Below are positions 5,077 to 12,102 of a DNA stretch of 35,289 nt, one piece after another. The stretch comes from Roseburia sp. Lineage in GTDB: Bacteria > Bacillota > Clostridia > Lachnospirales > Lachnospiraceae. A program made the translations under genes and the position numbers. The first letter of the stretch is position 1. Every line of letters begins with the position of its first letter. The notes below the pieces were generated by a model that ran no database searches, had not been told where the DNA came from, and worked only from the letters and a program-made list of their open reading frames with translations. The DNA lies in the NCBI GenBank assembly GCA_023662875.1, contig JAMPIG010000035.1, positions 1 through 35,289 of the forward strand, read 5' to 3'.

Positions 5077-6030
5077 GTGGAGAGGATGGCATACGGGAAA
5101 AATACATACCGGTATCCCAACGCGATCGAGGTGGAGGAATACCACAGCGCAAGGTACGGGGCGCCGGGACAGAAGAGGGAGAAGAAGGAGAAGCCGACCC
5201 CGGAGCAGATGCAGCGGGTGAACCAGAGGAACAAGGAAAAATTATGCCGCAGGAGGATGCGGCAGTACTTCCGGGAGAGGGATCTGTTCGTGACCCTGAC
5301 CTATGCGCCGAAAAACCGGCCCCCGGACATGGCTGCGGCGAAGAAGCACTTCCGGGAGTTCTGCAGCCTGCTCCGGAAGAAGTACAAAAAGGCGGGAATC
5401 CCCTTCCGGTGGATCCGGAACATCGAGAACGGGACGAAAAACGCCTGGCACATCCATGTGCTGCTGAAGCGGATCCCGGACGCGGATCTCCTGATTGCGG
5501 AGGCCTGGCCCTACGGGACGGTCGACCTGATCCCCTGCTACAAGAAGGGGGAGTTCCGGGAGCTGGCAGCGTACCTGACGAAGGGCCCGGCGACGAGCCC
5601 GCGGCTGAAGGAGGCCAGCTACTCCACATCGCGGAACATGCCCCTGCGGGAGCCGGAGCGGAAAGTCATCAAACGGTGGGAGACCTTCCGGGAGAACATC
5701 CGGATCCCGAAGGGGTTCTACCTGGAGAAGGAGTCCTACCACGAGGGGACAAACCCGGTGACCGGGTTCCCCTACCGGGAGTACACCTTATTGCGGATCC
5801 AGAAACGGGAGGAGAAGGAGGAGAAGGGTGAAAAGGGTAGACGTATACATCGCCGCCAGCATCCGGGGTCCCGGAAAGGGGACGGGAAGGGTGGCCTACG
5901 TGATGAAGTGCCGCAGGGCGGACGGAAGGGAGCACGAAAGCAGGGCGGAGGTCGCGGAGTACGACGAGGCGACGGAAAGCCGCCTGGTCCTGTACGGGAT
6001 CCGGGAGGCCCTCCAGCGGCTGAGGTATAG
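5077..6030 (+). CDS. HUH-type rolling-circle replication initiator (ORF2/G2P-like)
   Basis: A 317-residue protein starting at GTG 5077; ATG 5086 is an alternative too close to its GGAGAGG site. Motif 1 is FVTLTYA (71-77), the HUH metal-binding motif is WHIHVLL (H125, H127), and the candidate nicking tyrosine is Y166 in LAAYLTKG. Proteins with these motifs nick one DNA strand at an origin and stay bound through the tyrosine. The normal protein appears to end near residue 250 (YREYTLLRIQ). The remaining 68 residues are an arginine- and glycine-rich extension read out of frame across the next gene, probably after loss of a stop codon. The family is usual in small plasmids and filamentous phages and less expected in a tailed phage. 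Confidence 0.8.
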   Translation: MERMAYGKNTYRYPNAIEVEEYHSARYGAPGQKREKKEKPTPEQMQRVNQRNKEKLCRRRMRQYFRERDLFVTLTYAPKNRPPDMAAAKKHFREFCSLLRKKYKKAGIPFRWIRNIENGTKNAWHIHVLLKRIPDADLLIAEAWPYGTVDLIPCYKKGEFRELAAYLTKGPATSPRLKEASYSTSRNMPLREPERKVIKRWETFRENIRIPKGFYLEKESYHEGTNPVTGFPYREYTLLRIQKREEKEEKGEKGRRIHRRQHPGSRKGDGKGGLRDEVPQGGRKGARKQGGGRGVRRGDGKPPGPVRDPGGPPAAEV

Positions 6031-6301
6031 CTGCGAGGTCGTGGTACATACGGAGTGCGCCTATGTGGCCGGGGCCATCGCCCAGGGCTGGCCGGAGGCC
6101 TGGGAGCGGGGGCATTGGAAGAACCGCAAAGGGGAAGCGGTCAAGGACAGCGTCCTCTGGAGCCAGATCCTGCAGGAGGTAACGGAGCAGGGGCACCAGC
6201 TGAAGGCGGAGGCGGGGAAGCACGAGTACGCCAACTGGCTGCGGTACAAGATGCACCTGGCCCCGGGACACAAGGAGGTCTTCTGGCAGATTCCGGACTG
6301 A
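5828..6301 (+). CDS. RNase H-fold protein
   Basis: A 157-residue protein with GTG 5828 after GGAGGAGAAGG. The order of motifs matches a phage branch of RNase H: VDVYIAASIRGPGKGTG at the first strand, EATESRLVLYGIREAL for the helix with a catalytic Glu, HTECAYVAGAI in place of the usual aspartate strand, and HEYANWLRYKMH at the end. It would remove RNA from RNA-DNA hybrids during replication, but the TDGS position of canonical enzymes reads IAAS (residues 8-11), so the first acidic ligand seems missing and activity is uncertain. It overlaps the initiator frame by 203 bases. Confidence 0.75.
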   Translation: MKRVDVYIAASIRGPGKGTGRVAYVMKCRRADGREHESRAEVAEYDEATESRLVLYGIREALQRLRYSCEVVVHTECAYVAGAIAQGWPEAWERGHWKNRKGEAVKDSVLWSQILQEVTEQGHQLKAEAGKHEYANWLRYKMHLAPGHKEVFWQIPD

Positions 6302-6327
6302 GTGCAAACCAGGACACTTTTTGGAAA
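6301..6327 (+). repeat. 27-bp direct repeat, copy 1
   Basis: AGTGCAA, three variable bases, AGGACACTTTTT and GAAA recur at 6384-6410 with 23 of 27 positions identical. It starts at the last base of the RNase H stop codon. Together with the second copy it brackets a short stretch with a CCTTCC/GGAAGG inverted repeat. Confidence 0.6.
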
Positions 6328-6383
6328 AATCAAAAATACCCTCTTTTCGGGGGAACCTTCCTCGTGGGGAAGGGATTTTGAAA

Positions 6384-6410
6384 AGTGCAAGAGAGGACAC
6401 TTTTTTGAAA
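6384..6410 (+). repeat. 27-bp direct repeat, copy 2
   Basis: The second copy of the repeat at 6301. The 6302-6521 gap (220 bases) is otherwise free of supported genes and could hold protein-binding sites or a small RNA. No promoter with good -35 and -10 boxes was identified. Confidence 0.6.
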
Positions 6411-6521
6411 TCCGACCTGCCGGGAGAGGGGCAGGAGGAACCGGCGGCAGGCTTAAAGGGCCGGAGCCGGGGAAAAGACAGAGAACAAAAGGCAGCAGGG
6501 CTGCCGGGAAAGGAGCGATTT

Positions 6522-7022
6522 ATGTTTGACCGATTCGGGGAATTTGACAGTGCGGAGGAGATCAACGCGACGGCGGCAGGCCTGCGGAAGGAGGGGGACC
6601 GGGAAAGCCTGGAGGTACTGGCAAAGGAAAACGGGATCGACGGCGATCTCGTGGAGGCCTTCTGGGAAGGGGATCTTTTGTACCTGTGCGACGACATGAG
6701 CGCCGCCATCGGGAAGCTGGACGTAGAGGCGCAGGAAATCAAATGCGCGGAGATTCTGGGGGATTGGGTGGAATACCTGAAGGCCCAGTGCCTGGAGAGG
6801 CCGGAGGTGGCGGCGGCCGTCCGCAGGAAGGGGAAGAGCCTGGCCGGGTGCGTGGCAGCGCTGCTGCACTGGTCCTTCCGGCACCAGACGCCGGTAGACG
6901 AAAAAATCCTGAAAGCCGCTAACGTAAAAGCGGGGCGGTGTACCTTAGGGATCCCGGGGATGGCCACCGCGAAGAAGCTGATGACAGAGTATTACCTGGG
7001 GAAAGGGGGCGCGGGGAAATGA
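6522..7022 (+). CDS. Conserved hypothetical protein upstream of PcfJ-like protein
   Basis: A 166-residue protein. ATG 6522 follows AAAGGAG with good spacing and begins MFDRFGEFDSAEEINATAAG. I recognise the overall pattern (GEFDSAEEIN at the start, KSLAGC and LGIPGMATAKKL-EYYLG at the end) as one recurring in Lachnospiraceae mobile elements, without a known function. It is all-helical and soluble. It ends in an ATGA overlap with the PcfJ-like gene, so the two are coupled. The position corresponds to PcfK in PcfK-PcfJ pairs, although the sequence is different. Confidence 0.65.
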   Translation: MFDRFGEFDSAEEINATAAGLRKEGDRESLEVLAKENGIDGDLVEAFWEGDLLYLCDDMSAAIGKLDVEAQEIKCAEILGDWVEYLKAQCLERPEVAAAVRRKGKSLAGCVAALLHWSFRHQTPVDEKILKAANVKAGRCTLGIPGMATAKKLMTEYYLGKGGAGK

Positions 7023-9181
7023 AGCGGAAGGCAATCGAAAAAATTCCCTACCTGACCCTGCCCCGGGTGGTGCGGAAGGGGAAACCGGACTATGTGGCGG
7101 TAACGGCGCTCCGGGAGATCGGCGGGGAGGAGCACTTCCTTCTGGAGGTCTACCGGAACCGGAAGGAGGGCCGGAAGGCTCCGGTAGTCCGGATTGCCCT
7201 GACGGAGAAGGATTTCGGGAATTACTTCCCGGGAAGCGGGGACTGGAGCCGGGAGAAGATCGAAGGCAGCATCTGGTCAGGGGACGGCCCGATCTGGCGG
7301 AAAGAGGATGGGCGGAAGAGCCGGGAGGAGCTGGAGAAGGAGAATGTCCTGTACGCCAAGGAGGATCTGGGGCGGATCCAGACCTTTGCGGGCGGCGACG
7401 TCTGCAGCTGGCGCGACCGGCAGTGGTGGGATTACCTCAAAGGGAAACAGGAGGAAATCCTGACGGGGGAAAGAGTAAAGCGGGCAGCCAGAAAATGGGA
7501 GAAGCGGCGGCAGGCCCTGGCGGAGCGGATGGAGCAAACGGAGGAGCTGCCCAAACAGCGGATCCTGGAGTATGCGGAGCGGGTGGTGTTTGGGGAAAGG
7601 CATTTCCTGTATTACAAGAAGCGGGGCTGCTGGGCGGAGGTGGCCTGCAGTAAGTGCGGGGGCGTAACGGAGGCGCGGTGGAAGGAAGGGATTTCCTACG
7701 AATCTCAGCTCCAGCGCCGGATCCCGAATCCCCGGGAAGGGGAGAGAGGCGTCTGCCCCCTCTGCGGGGCCGCCGGGAGGTATAAATGCCAGGGGAAAGC
7801 CAGGGCAGTCCACGAAAAAAGCGTTTTCCTCTGGCTGGGGCAGAAATACGGGGAGCAGGGGATGGTGTTCCGTTATCTCCAGGTGGAGAAATTCTGGCAG
7901 CTGGAGGAATACTGCGAGGAGAAGGAGGTTCGGATGCACGGCGCTTCCGAGGAGCTTTCCGGGATCGAGATCGCCCGGGTCTACTTCCAGCCGGGGGAAA
8001 AGACGCAGACCGACTACCACAAGCACAACGGCTGGTCAGGGGAGGACTTCTGGGACGACTGCAACCTGTCCGGGCTCACCAGCATCCAGCTTTGTCCGGG
8101 ACTTGTGCTGCCGGAGACCTATGAGGCGATGGAGGGGACGATGTTCCAGTACAGCGCCCTGCGGGAATACGCCCGGGCAGCAGGCGAGGTGAACCCGAAG
8201 GCTTACCTGGAGCGATACCAGGAGTTCCCACAGCTGGAGATGCTGGCCAAGCTGGGTCTGACGGAGATAACGGAAGAGCTGGTTCGGCATCGGTACAACG
8301 ACGGGATCATCGCCGATGAGACCGCGAAAAGCCCGGACAAATTTCTGGGGATCCGGAAGGAGCGGGTCGGGCTGCTGCGGCGGGAGAAGGGGAGCCGGGA
8401 GCTTTTGAAGGTACTGAAGATGGAAAAGCGGATGGGGGCGGCCTGGACGGAGGAACAGATCCGGTGTCTGATGGAAACAGGGCTGCAGCGGGGCCAGCTG
8501 GAAACTGCCCTGCAGTGGATGGGCCTGCAGCAGCTGTTAAACCGGGTCCGGAAGTACGCCGGGTGCGAGTATGGAGCGCCGTGCGGGAGGGCAATGGAGG
8601 CAATCCATGACACCGCGGGACTTTACCTGGATTACCTGCAGATGCGGCAGGCCTTAGGCTATGACATGACCAATACCGTGTACCTGCAGCCGCGGGATCT
8701 GCGGGTGGCCCATGACCGGATGGCGGAGGAGCAGAACACAGTGACGGACGTGGAGAGGAGGGATCGGCGGCTGCAGGAGGTTTCCCAAAAATACCCGGGA
8801 ATCCGGAAAAATTACCGGAGGCTGCGGAAGCGGTTCTATTACGCCGATGAGGATTTCCTGATCCGGCCCGCCCGGTCGGCGGAGGAGATCGTAGCGGAGG
8901 GAAGGATCCTGCACCACTGTGTCGGCGGGGACAGTTACCTGGAAAAGCATGACGATGGGGAGAGCTACATCCTGATGCTGCGGACAAAGCAGGAACCGGA
9001 AATGCCTTATATCACCGTGGAAATCCGGGCGGACAGCCTGCAGATCGTCCAGTGGTACGGGGCGTATGACCGGAAGCCGGACGAGAAGCGGATGGAGAAG
9101 TGGCTCAAGGAGTACCGGGAAGGGCTGGAGAGGAAGGAAAGGGGCGCGGAGGAAAGGGCGGAGATCCGGATTACCGCTTAA
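7019..9181 (+). CDS. PcfJ-like protein
   Basis: A 720-residue protein with ATG 7019 overlapping the upstream stop. The C-terminal signature ILHHCVGGDSYLEKH (about residues 630-644), followed by SYILMLRTK and ITVEI, is that of the PcfJ family, first named from conjugative plasmid pCF10. Two CxxC pairs at about 209-212 (CSKCGG) and 246-249 (CPLCG) form a likely zinc ribbon. PcfJ proteins occur widely on phages, plasmids and integrative elements; their biochemical role is not settled. It probably acts with the small partner encoded just upstream. Confidence 0.85.
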   Translation: MKRKAIEKIPYLTLPRVVRKGKPDYVAVTALREIGGEEHFLLEVYRNRKEGRKAPVVRIALTEKDFGNYFPGSGDWSREKIEGSIWSGDGPIWRKEDGRKSREELEKENVLYAKEDLGRIQTFAGGDVCSWRDRQWWDYLKGKQEEILTGERVKRAARKWEKRRQALAERMEQTEELPKQRILEYAERVVFGERHFLYYKKRGCWAEVACSKCGGVTEARWKEGISYESQLQRRIPNPREGERGVCPLCGAAGRYKCQGKARAVHEKSVFLWLGQKYGEQGMVFRYLQVEKFWQLEEYCEEKEVRMHGASEELSGIEIARVYFQPGEKTQTDYHKHNGWSGEDFWDDCNLSGLTSIQLCPGLVLPETYEAMEGTMFQYSALREYARAAGEVNPKAYLERYQEFPQLEMLAKLGLTEITEELVRHRYNDGIIADETAKSPDKFLGIRKERVGLLRREKGSRELLKVLKMEKRMGAAWTEEQIRCLMETGLQRGQLETALQWMGLQQLLNRVRKYAGCEYGAPCGRAMEAIHDTAGLYLDYLQMRQALGYDMTNTVYLQPRDLRVAHDRMAEEQNTVTDVERRDRRLQEVSQKYPGIRKNYRRLRKRFYYADEDFLIRPARSAEEIVAEGRILHHCVGGDSYLEKHDDGESYILMLRTKQEPEMPYITVEIRADSLQIVQWYGAYDRKPDEKRMEKWLKEYREGLERKERGAEERAEIRITA

Positions 9182-9225
9182 GACCCGGAAAGGGAAGGGG
9201 CACCACCCAGACCCCGGAAGGATTC

Positions 9226-9241
9226 GTTGCGACATCGCAAC
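9226..9241. repeat. 16-bp palindrome, copy 1 (before the ParB-like gene)
   Basis: GTTGCGACATCGCAAC is an inverted repeat except for its central AT. It lies 14 bases before the ATG at 9256, where a bound protein would block translation or transcription. Copies with central GT occur at 10187 and 23961. Confidence 0.75.
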
Positions 9242-9255
9242 AGAAAGGAAAGAGG

Positions 9256-10896
9256 ATGGAGTACACACAGGTTACTTTAGAGGAATGGATGCAGTGGAAG
9301 GAGGAGATCCGGGAGAAGCTTTCGGAGACGGCGGGGAACTTTGTCTATATCGGCTACCGGTTAAAGCAGATCCGGGATTCCGGGCGGTACGGCGGGGCGG
9401 CGGACGTCTTCGGCTTTGCGGAGAAGGAATACGGCCTGGGCAAAAGCACGGTGTCCCGTTTTATCGCCATCAATGAGAAATACAGCGAAGGGGGGAACTC
9501 CCTGGAGCTGAAGGAGGAGTATAAGAATTTCTCCTCCTCCAAGCTGGCGGAGATGCTGACGCTGCCGGACAGCGAGCTGGGGCTGATCACGGAGCAGACG
9601 ACGATCCGGGAGATCCGGGAGCTGAAGAGCTTCCGGGCGGAGGAAGAGCGGGAATATCCCCAGGAGGAGATCCCGGGGCAGGCAAGCATTGGGGATTATC
9701 CGGGGGTTGTGCCGGGGGCGGGGAGTCCCCGGGAGGAACGGAGGATAGGAGAAGGAGACGCAGAGAAGCAAGGGGCAGCAGGCAGAGAGGCGATAGAAAG
9801 CCAAAGCGCGGAAGCGGAACTGCGGGAGCCGGAAGAGGACGGGACGGAGGCAGCTGAGACCCCTTTAGGGAAATGCCTGGTGGACTTCTTCCGGGAGAAG
9901 AAAGAGGTTTTCGATACCGTGATGCGGTATCTGGAGGAGGAAGAGCCGGATTACAAGGGGGCGGCGGAGCAGATGGCCCCGTCGGGCCAGGCGTCCCACC
10001 GGAAAGGGATTGTCTTCCTGTTTTTGTACGGCTGGGCGGAAGGCGTCAAATACCGGGAGATGGGGAAGCCGAAGCCGGTGGCCATGACATGGCCGGTGCT
10101 TCTGGAGTTGGTGCGGGAGATTTACCGGGATTACCGGAAGCCGGGCTTCTGGGAGCGGCTTTACGGGGAAAATCCCGTTGCGACGTCGCAACAGCCGGGA
10201 GAGGCCGCGGAGGAGAAGCCGGGGACGGACAGGGAACCGGGAGGGAAGAGGCCGACGGAAACCAGGGAAGGAAAAAGCAGGGAGACCTTGGAAATCCAAG
10301 GCGCGGAGGCTTCCGGGAGCGGGACGAAGCCGGCGGAGAACGGGATAGAGGAAGAGAAGAGCCTGTCCCTGGAAGAGGAGAAGCCGACGATTATCCCGGG
10401 AACCGGCGCGGTAGAAATCAAGGATGAGGGGGAAGAGGATGGAGAGAGCAGCGGAACCGACGGAGGAGAGGCCGCGGGAGGAGACGCCCCGGCGGCAGGA
10501 GAGCCGGAAGACGCCCCGGCAGCAGGAGGGCCGGGAGGAGTCCAGGGAACCGACCGGGAGGAGGATCCCGAAGCGGCCGCTTCCGGGGTTCCCGTTGGAG
10601 AACCTGATGCGGGCGCTGGAGCTGCAGAGGGCGGAGGACGTGCGGGAGATTCTGGAGAGACGGAGCTTCCCCTAGAGGAGGAAATCGCGAAGATCTTTTC
10701 CGAAATGAAATTTTTACTGGAAGAATTGAATTATTTTCGGGTCATATACCAAGGGAGCGACCTGAGCGACCTGGAAGATATCCCGCCGGGAAGACTGGAA
10801 GAAGCCTACCGGAAAGCGGTGAGCCTGGCGGCGGATCTGGAAAGGCTGCTGATCCTCCGGGAAAAGCTGCGTATGACCCGGGGAGGGCAGCTATGA
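9256..10896 (+). CDS. ParB-like helix-turn-helix protein with acidic low-complexity linker
   Basis: A 546-residue protein. ATG 9256 follows GAAAGGAAAGAGG. Residues 25-115 (GNFVYIGYRLKQIRDSGRYG, then FAEKEYGLGKSTVSRFIAIN and SSSKLAEMLTLPD) resemble the DNA-binding part of ParB/KorB-like phage regulators. A second helical domain (about 205-310) and a C-terminal helix (about 485-546) flank a long Glu/Gly/Pro/Ala-rich linker. In the linker, bases about 10440-10672 read as typical coding sequence in another frame, so this part may be a compensated frameshift. The protein is a likely DNA-binding regulator or partition-type protein; the 16-bp palindrome upstream and inside the gene could be its site. 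Confidence 0.65.
   Translation: MEYTQVTLEEWMQWKEEIREKLSETAGNFVYIGYRLKQIRDSGRYGGAADVFGFAEKEYGLGKSTVSRFIAINEKYSEGGNSLELKEEYKNFSSSKLAEMLTLPDSELGLITEQTTIREIRELKSFRAEEEREYPQEEIPGQASIGDYPGVVPGAGSPREERRIGEGDAEKQGAAGREAIESQSAEAELREPEEDGTEAAETPLGKCLVDFFREKKEVFDTVMRYLEEEEPDYKGAAEQMAPSGQASHRKGIVFLFLYGWAEGVKYREMGKPKPVAMTWPVLLELVREIYRDYRKPGFWERLYGENPVATSQQPGEAAEEKPGTDREPGGKRPTETREGKSRETLEIQGAEASGSGTKPAENGIEEEKSLSLEEEKPTIIPGTGAVEIKDEGEEDGESSGTDGGEAAGGDAPAAGEPEDAPAAGGPGGVQGTDREEDPEAAASGVPVGEPDAGAGAAEGGGRAGDSGETELPLEEEIAKIFSEMKFLLEELNYFRVIYQGSDLSDLEDIPPGRLEEAYRKAVSLAADLERLLILREKLRMTRGGQL
10187..10202. repeat. 16-bp palindrome, copy 2 (inside the ParB-like gene)
   Basis: GTTGCGACGTCGCAAC is a perfect palindrome and encodes VATSQ within the ParB-like reading frame at the border of its low-complexity linker. 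Confidence 0.75.
10439..10675 (+). pseudogene. Out-of-frame coding block inside the ParB-like gene
   Basis: In the frame shifted relative to the long ORF, ATG 10439 to TAG 10675 gives a peptide that ends FPLENLMRALELQRAEDVRE plus eight residues. Its codons (CGG, CTG, GAG, GCG) fit the rest of the genome, while the main frame across the same bases yields an unusual Gly/Ala run with rare codons. It is either a pair of compensating indels within the gene or a small nested gene. AGGAGG follows the TAG directly. Confidence 0.35.
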
Positions 10897-11201
10897 GCAA
10901 GTCCATCCTGCACAACAAGCAGGAAGGAACCTACTATCTCTGTAAGAAGCTGCACCAGGACAGCTCCCGCCGGACGGGGCTGGAGGAGCATCATGCCCTG
11001 ATGGGGACGCAGTACCGGAAGCTGTCCGAGCATTACGGCCTGAAGGTCTACCTCTGCCCGGGGCACCACCGGATCGGCAAGGAGGCGGTACATAGCAATA
11101 TCGAAATCTGCCGCCTGGTACAGAAGGAGGCGCAGAAAGCCTTCGAGGCCCGGTATTCCCATGAGAAGTGGATGGAGGTATTCGGCCGCAATTTTCTCTA
11201 G
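10893..11201 (+). CDS. HNH-like small protein
   Basis: A 102-residue protein with ATG 10893 in ATGA overlap with the upstream stop. The pattern YLCKK...LEEHHALMG...LKVYLCPGHHRIGKEAVHSN resembles the zinc-binding HNH proteins of Firmicutes phage replication modules (often written LEEHH...LCxxHHR...AVH). These are thought to be nucleases that process DNA junctions or breaks. Only single cysteines are visible at two of the usual CxxC positions, so zinc binding may rely on histidines. The assignment rests on motif recognition alone. Confidence 0.65.
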   Translation: MSKSILHNKQEGTYYLCKKLHQDSSRRTGLEEHHALMGTQYRKLSEHYGLKVYLCPGHHRIGKEAVHSNIEICRLVQKEAQKAFEARYSHEKWMEVFGRNFL

Positions 11202-11398
11202 CCTTTTGGAAAAGGGATTGATACATCACAAGGAACCGGAAACGAAGCACCGAGGGGACACGGCAGCTATGCAGCCGGGCAGCCAAGGCAGTCAGGGCAG
11301 CTGGGCAATAGAAAAAGTCCGGCAGCAGGCGCAGGAAAGCAAAAAGAAGCATCCTGGCAGCAGGCGAAAAAAGCCGTGTCCCCGGAAAGGAGACGGAG
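11202..11398 (+). other. Gap with no supported gene
   Basis: This 197-base stretch is open in one frame (from an in-frame start at 11161) but has no start with a ribosome binding site of its own, and its Gln/Lys/Ser-rich translation looks non-native. No promoter or terminator was identified. Confidence 0.4.
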
Positions 11399-11542
11399 AT
11401 GAATTTAAGCGATTTGAAATTGCTGCGGTATCTGTGGAAAAGGGAATACATTGTTTGCGACCGCTACGCGGCCTGCTACATCGACCGGGAAGGCGCACTC
11501 CGGATGCGGGAGCTGCTGACGGCGGCGGATCTGCAGAAATGA
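11399..11542 (+). CDS. Small hypothetical protein (47 residues)
   Basis: ATG 11399 follows AAAGGAGACGG with good spacing. The protein begins MNLSDLKLLRYLWKREYIVC and includes a second cysteine at about residue 26. Codon use is typical of the early block. It ends 7 bases before the next start. No family recognised; length and context are those of phage early accessory proteins. Confidence 0.5.
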   Translation: MNLSDLKLLRYLWKREYIVCDRYAACYIDREGALRMRELLTAADLQK

Positions 11543-11549
11543 GGCGGGC

Positions 11550-11894
11550 ATGAAGAGAGAAATAAGCCTCGGGAGAAATACAAGGACGAAAAACTGGAAC
11601 AAGCGCGGAAAAATCCGGAACGTAAAGCCGGGAGACCGGCTCCGGTTAAGGGATCCCATCCGGACGGTGCATGACAGCGGGACAGTGTTCCAGGACTACT
11701 GCGTCCGGGAGATTTATCCGTATTTTGCCCTAGCGGAGAATCTCCGCACCGGGGAATTGCGGGGTATTCCTTACGGGGAGCTGATTCTGCTGGGGCTGGA
11801 GAGGCAGGAGCCGCGGCTGGAAGCGCTGCGGTTGGAAGAGAATGGAAAAGCCTGGCGGAAGGGGCGGGAAGGAGACGGGGAAGATGAAAGCTGA
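11550..11894 (+). CDS. Conserved hypothetical small beta-rich protein
   Basis: A 114-residue protein from ATG 11550. The segment KIRNVKPGDRLRLRDPIRTV followed by GTVFQDYCVREIYPYFALAE looks like an SH3-like beta barrel (KPGDRL, then strands), of the type found in small RNA-binding or structural phage proteins. The C-terminal 30 residues are charged. It overlaps the next gene by 11 bases. Function unknown. Confidence 0.6.
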   Translation: MKREISLGRNTRTKNWNKRGKIRNVKPGDRLRLRDPIRTVHDSGTVFQDYCVREIYPYFALAENLRTGELRGIPYGELILLGLERQEPRLEALRLEENGKAWRKGREGDGEDES

Positions 11895-12102
11895 GGAAAA
11901 GGCGGAAGGAAAGAGGAAGCTGGATCTGCAAAAGAAATATCGGGAGGACGCCGGGCTCCGGCGCTACGTAGACCGCTACGCATCCGGGTATCAGAGCGGC
12001 GGGCGGATCCCTGTAGAGGAGGCATTGAGGCACAGAATTGTCCGGCTGGTGGCGGAGGAAAGGGAAGAGGATGAAAGCAATTTTGAAATATCCGGGGAGT
12101 AA
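11884..12102 (+). CDS. Small helical hypothetical protein
   Basis: A 72-residue protein from ATG 11884, preceded by GGAAGGAGACGGGG. It is highly charged and helical (EKAEGKRKLDLQKKYREDAG). It overlaps both neighbours, including the first 32 bases of the methylase gene, so translation is probably coupled. No family recognised. Confidence 0.55.
   Translation: MKAEEKAEGKRKLDLQKKYREDAGLRRYVDRYASGYQSGGRIPVEEALRHRIVRLVAEEREEDESNFEISGE

Noticed and set aside
4178-5629. Long minus-strand open frame of 483 codons
   Set aside because: It is Pro/Ser/Arg/Gly-rich, has no ribosome site and is antisense to well-supported genes. It arises from the GC-rich codon bias of the plus strand.
4950-5831. Plus-strand open frame of 293 codons overlapping the initiator
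   Set aside because: Gly/Pro/Glu-rich shadow of the initiator frame; the initiator has recognisable HUH motifs.
5669-6967. Long minus-strand open frame of 432 codons
   Set aside because: Antisense to the initiator, RNase H-like and following genes, with a composition of a shadow frame.
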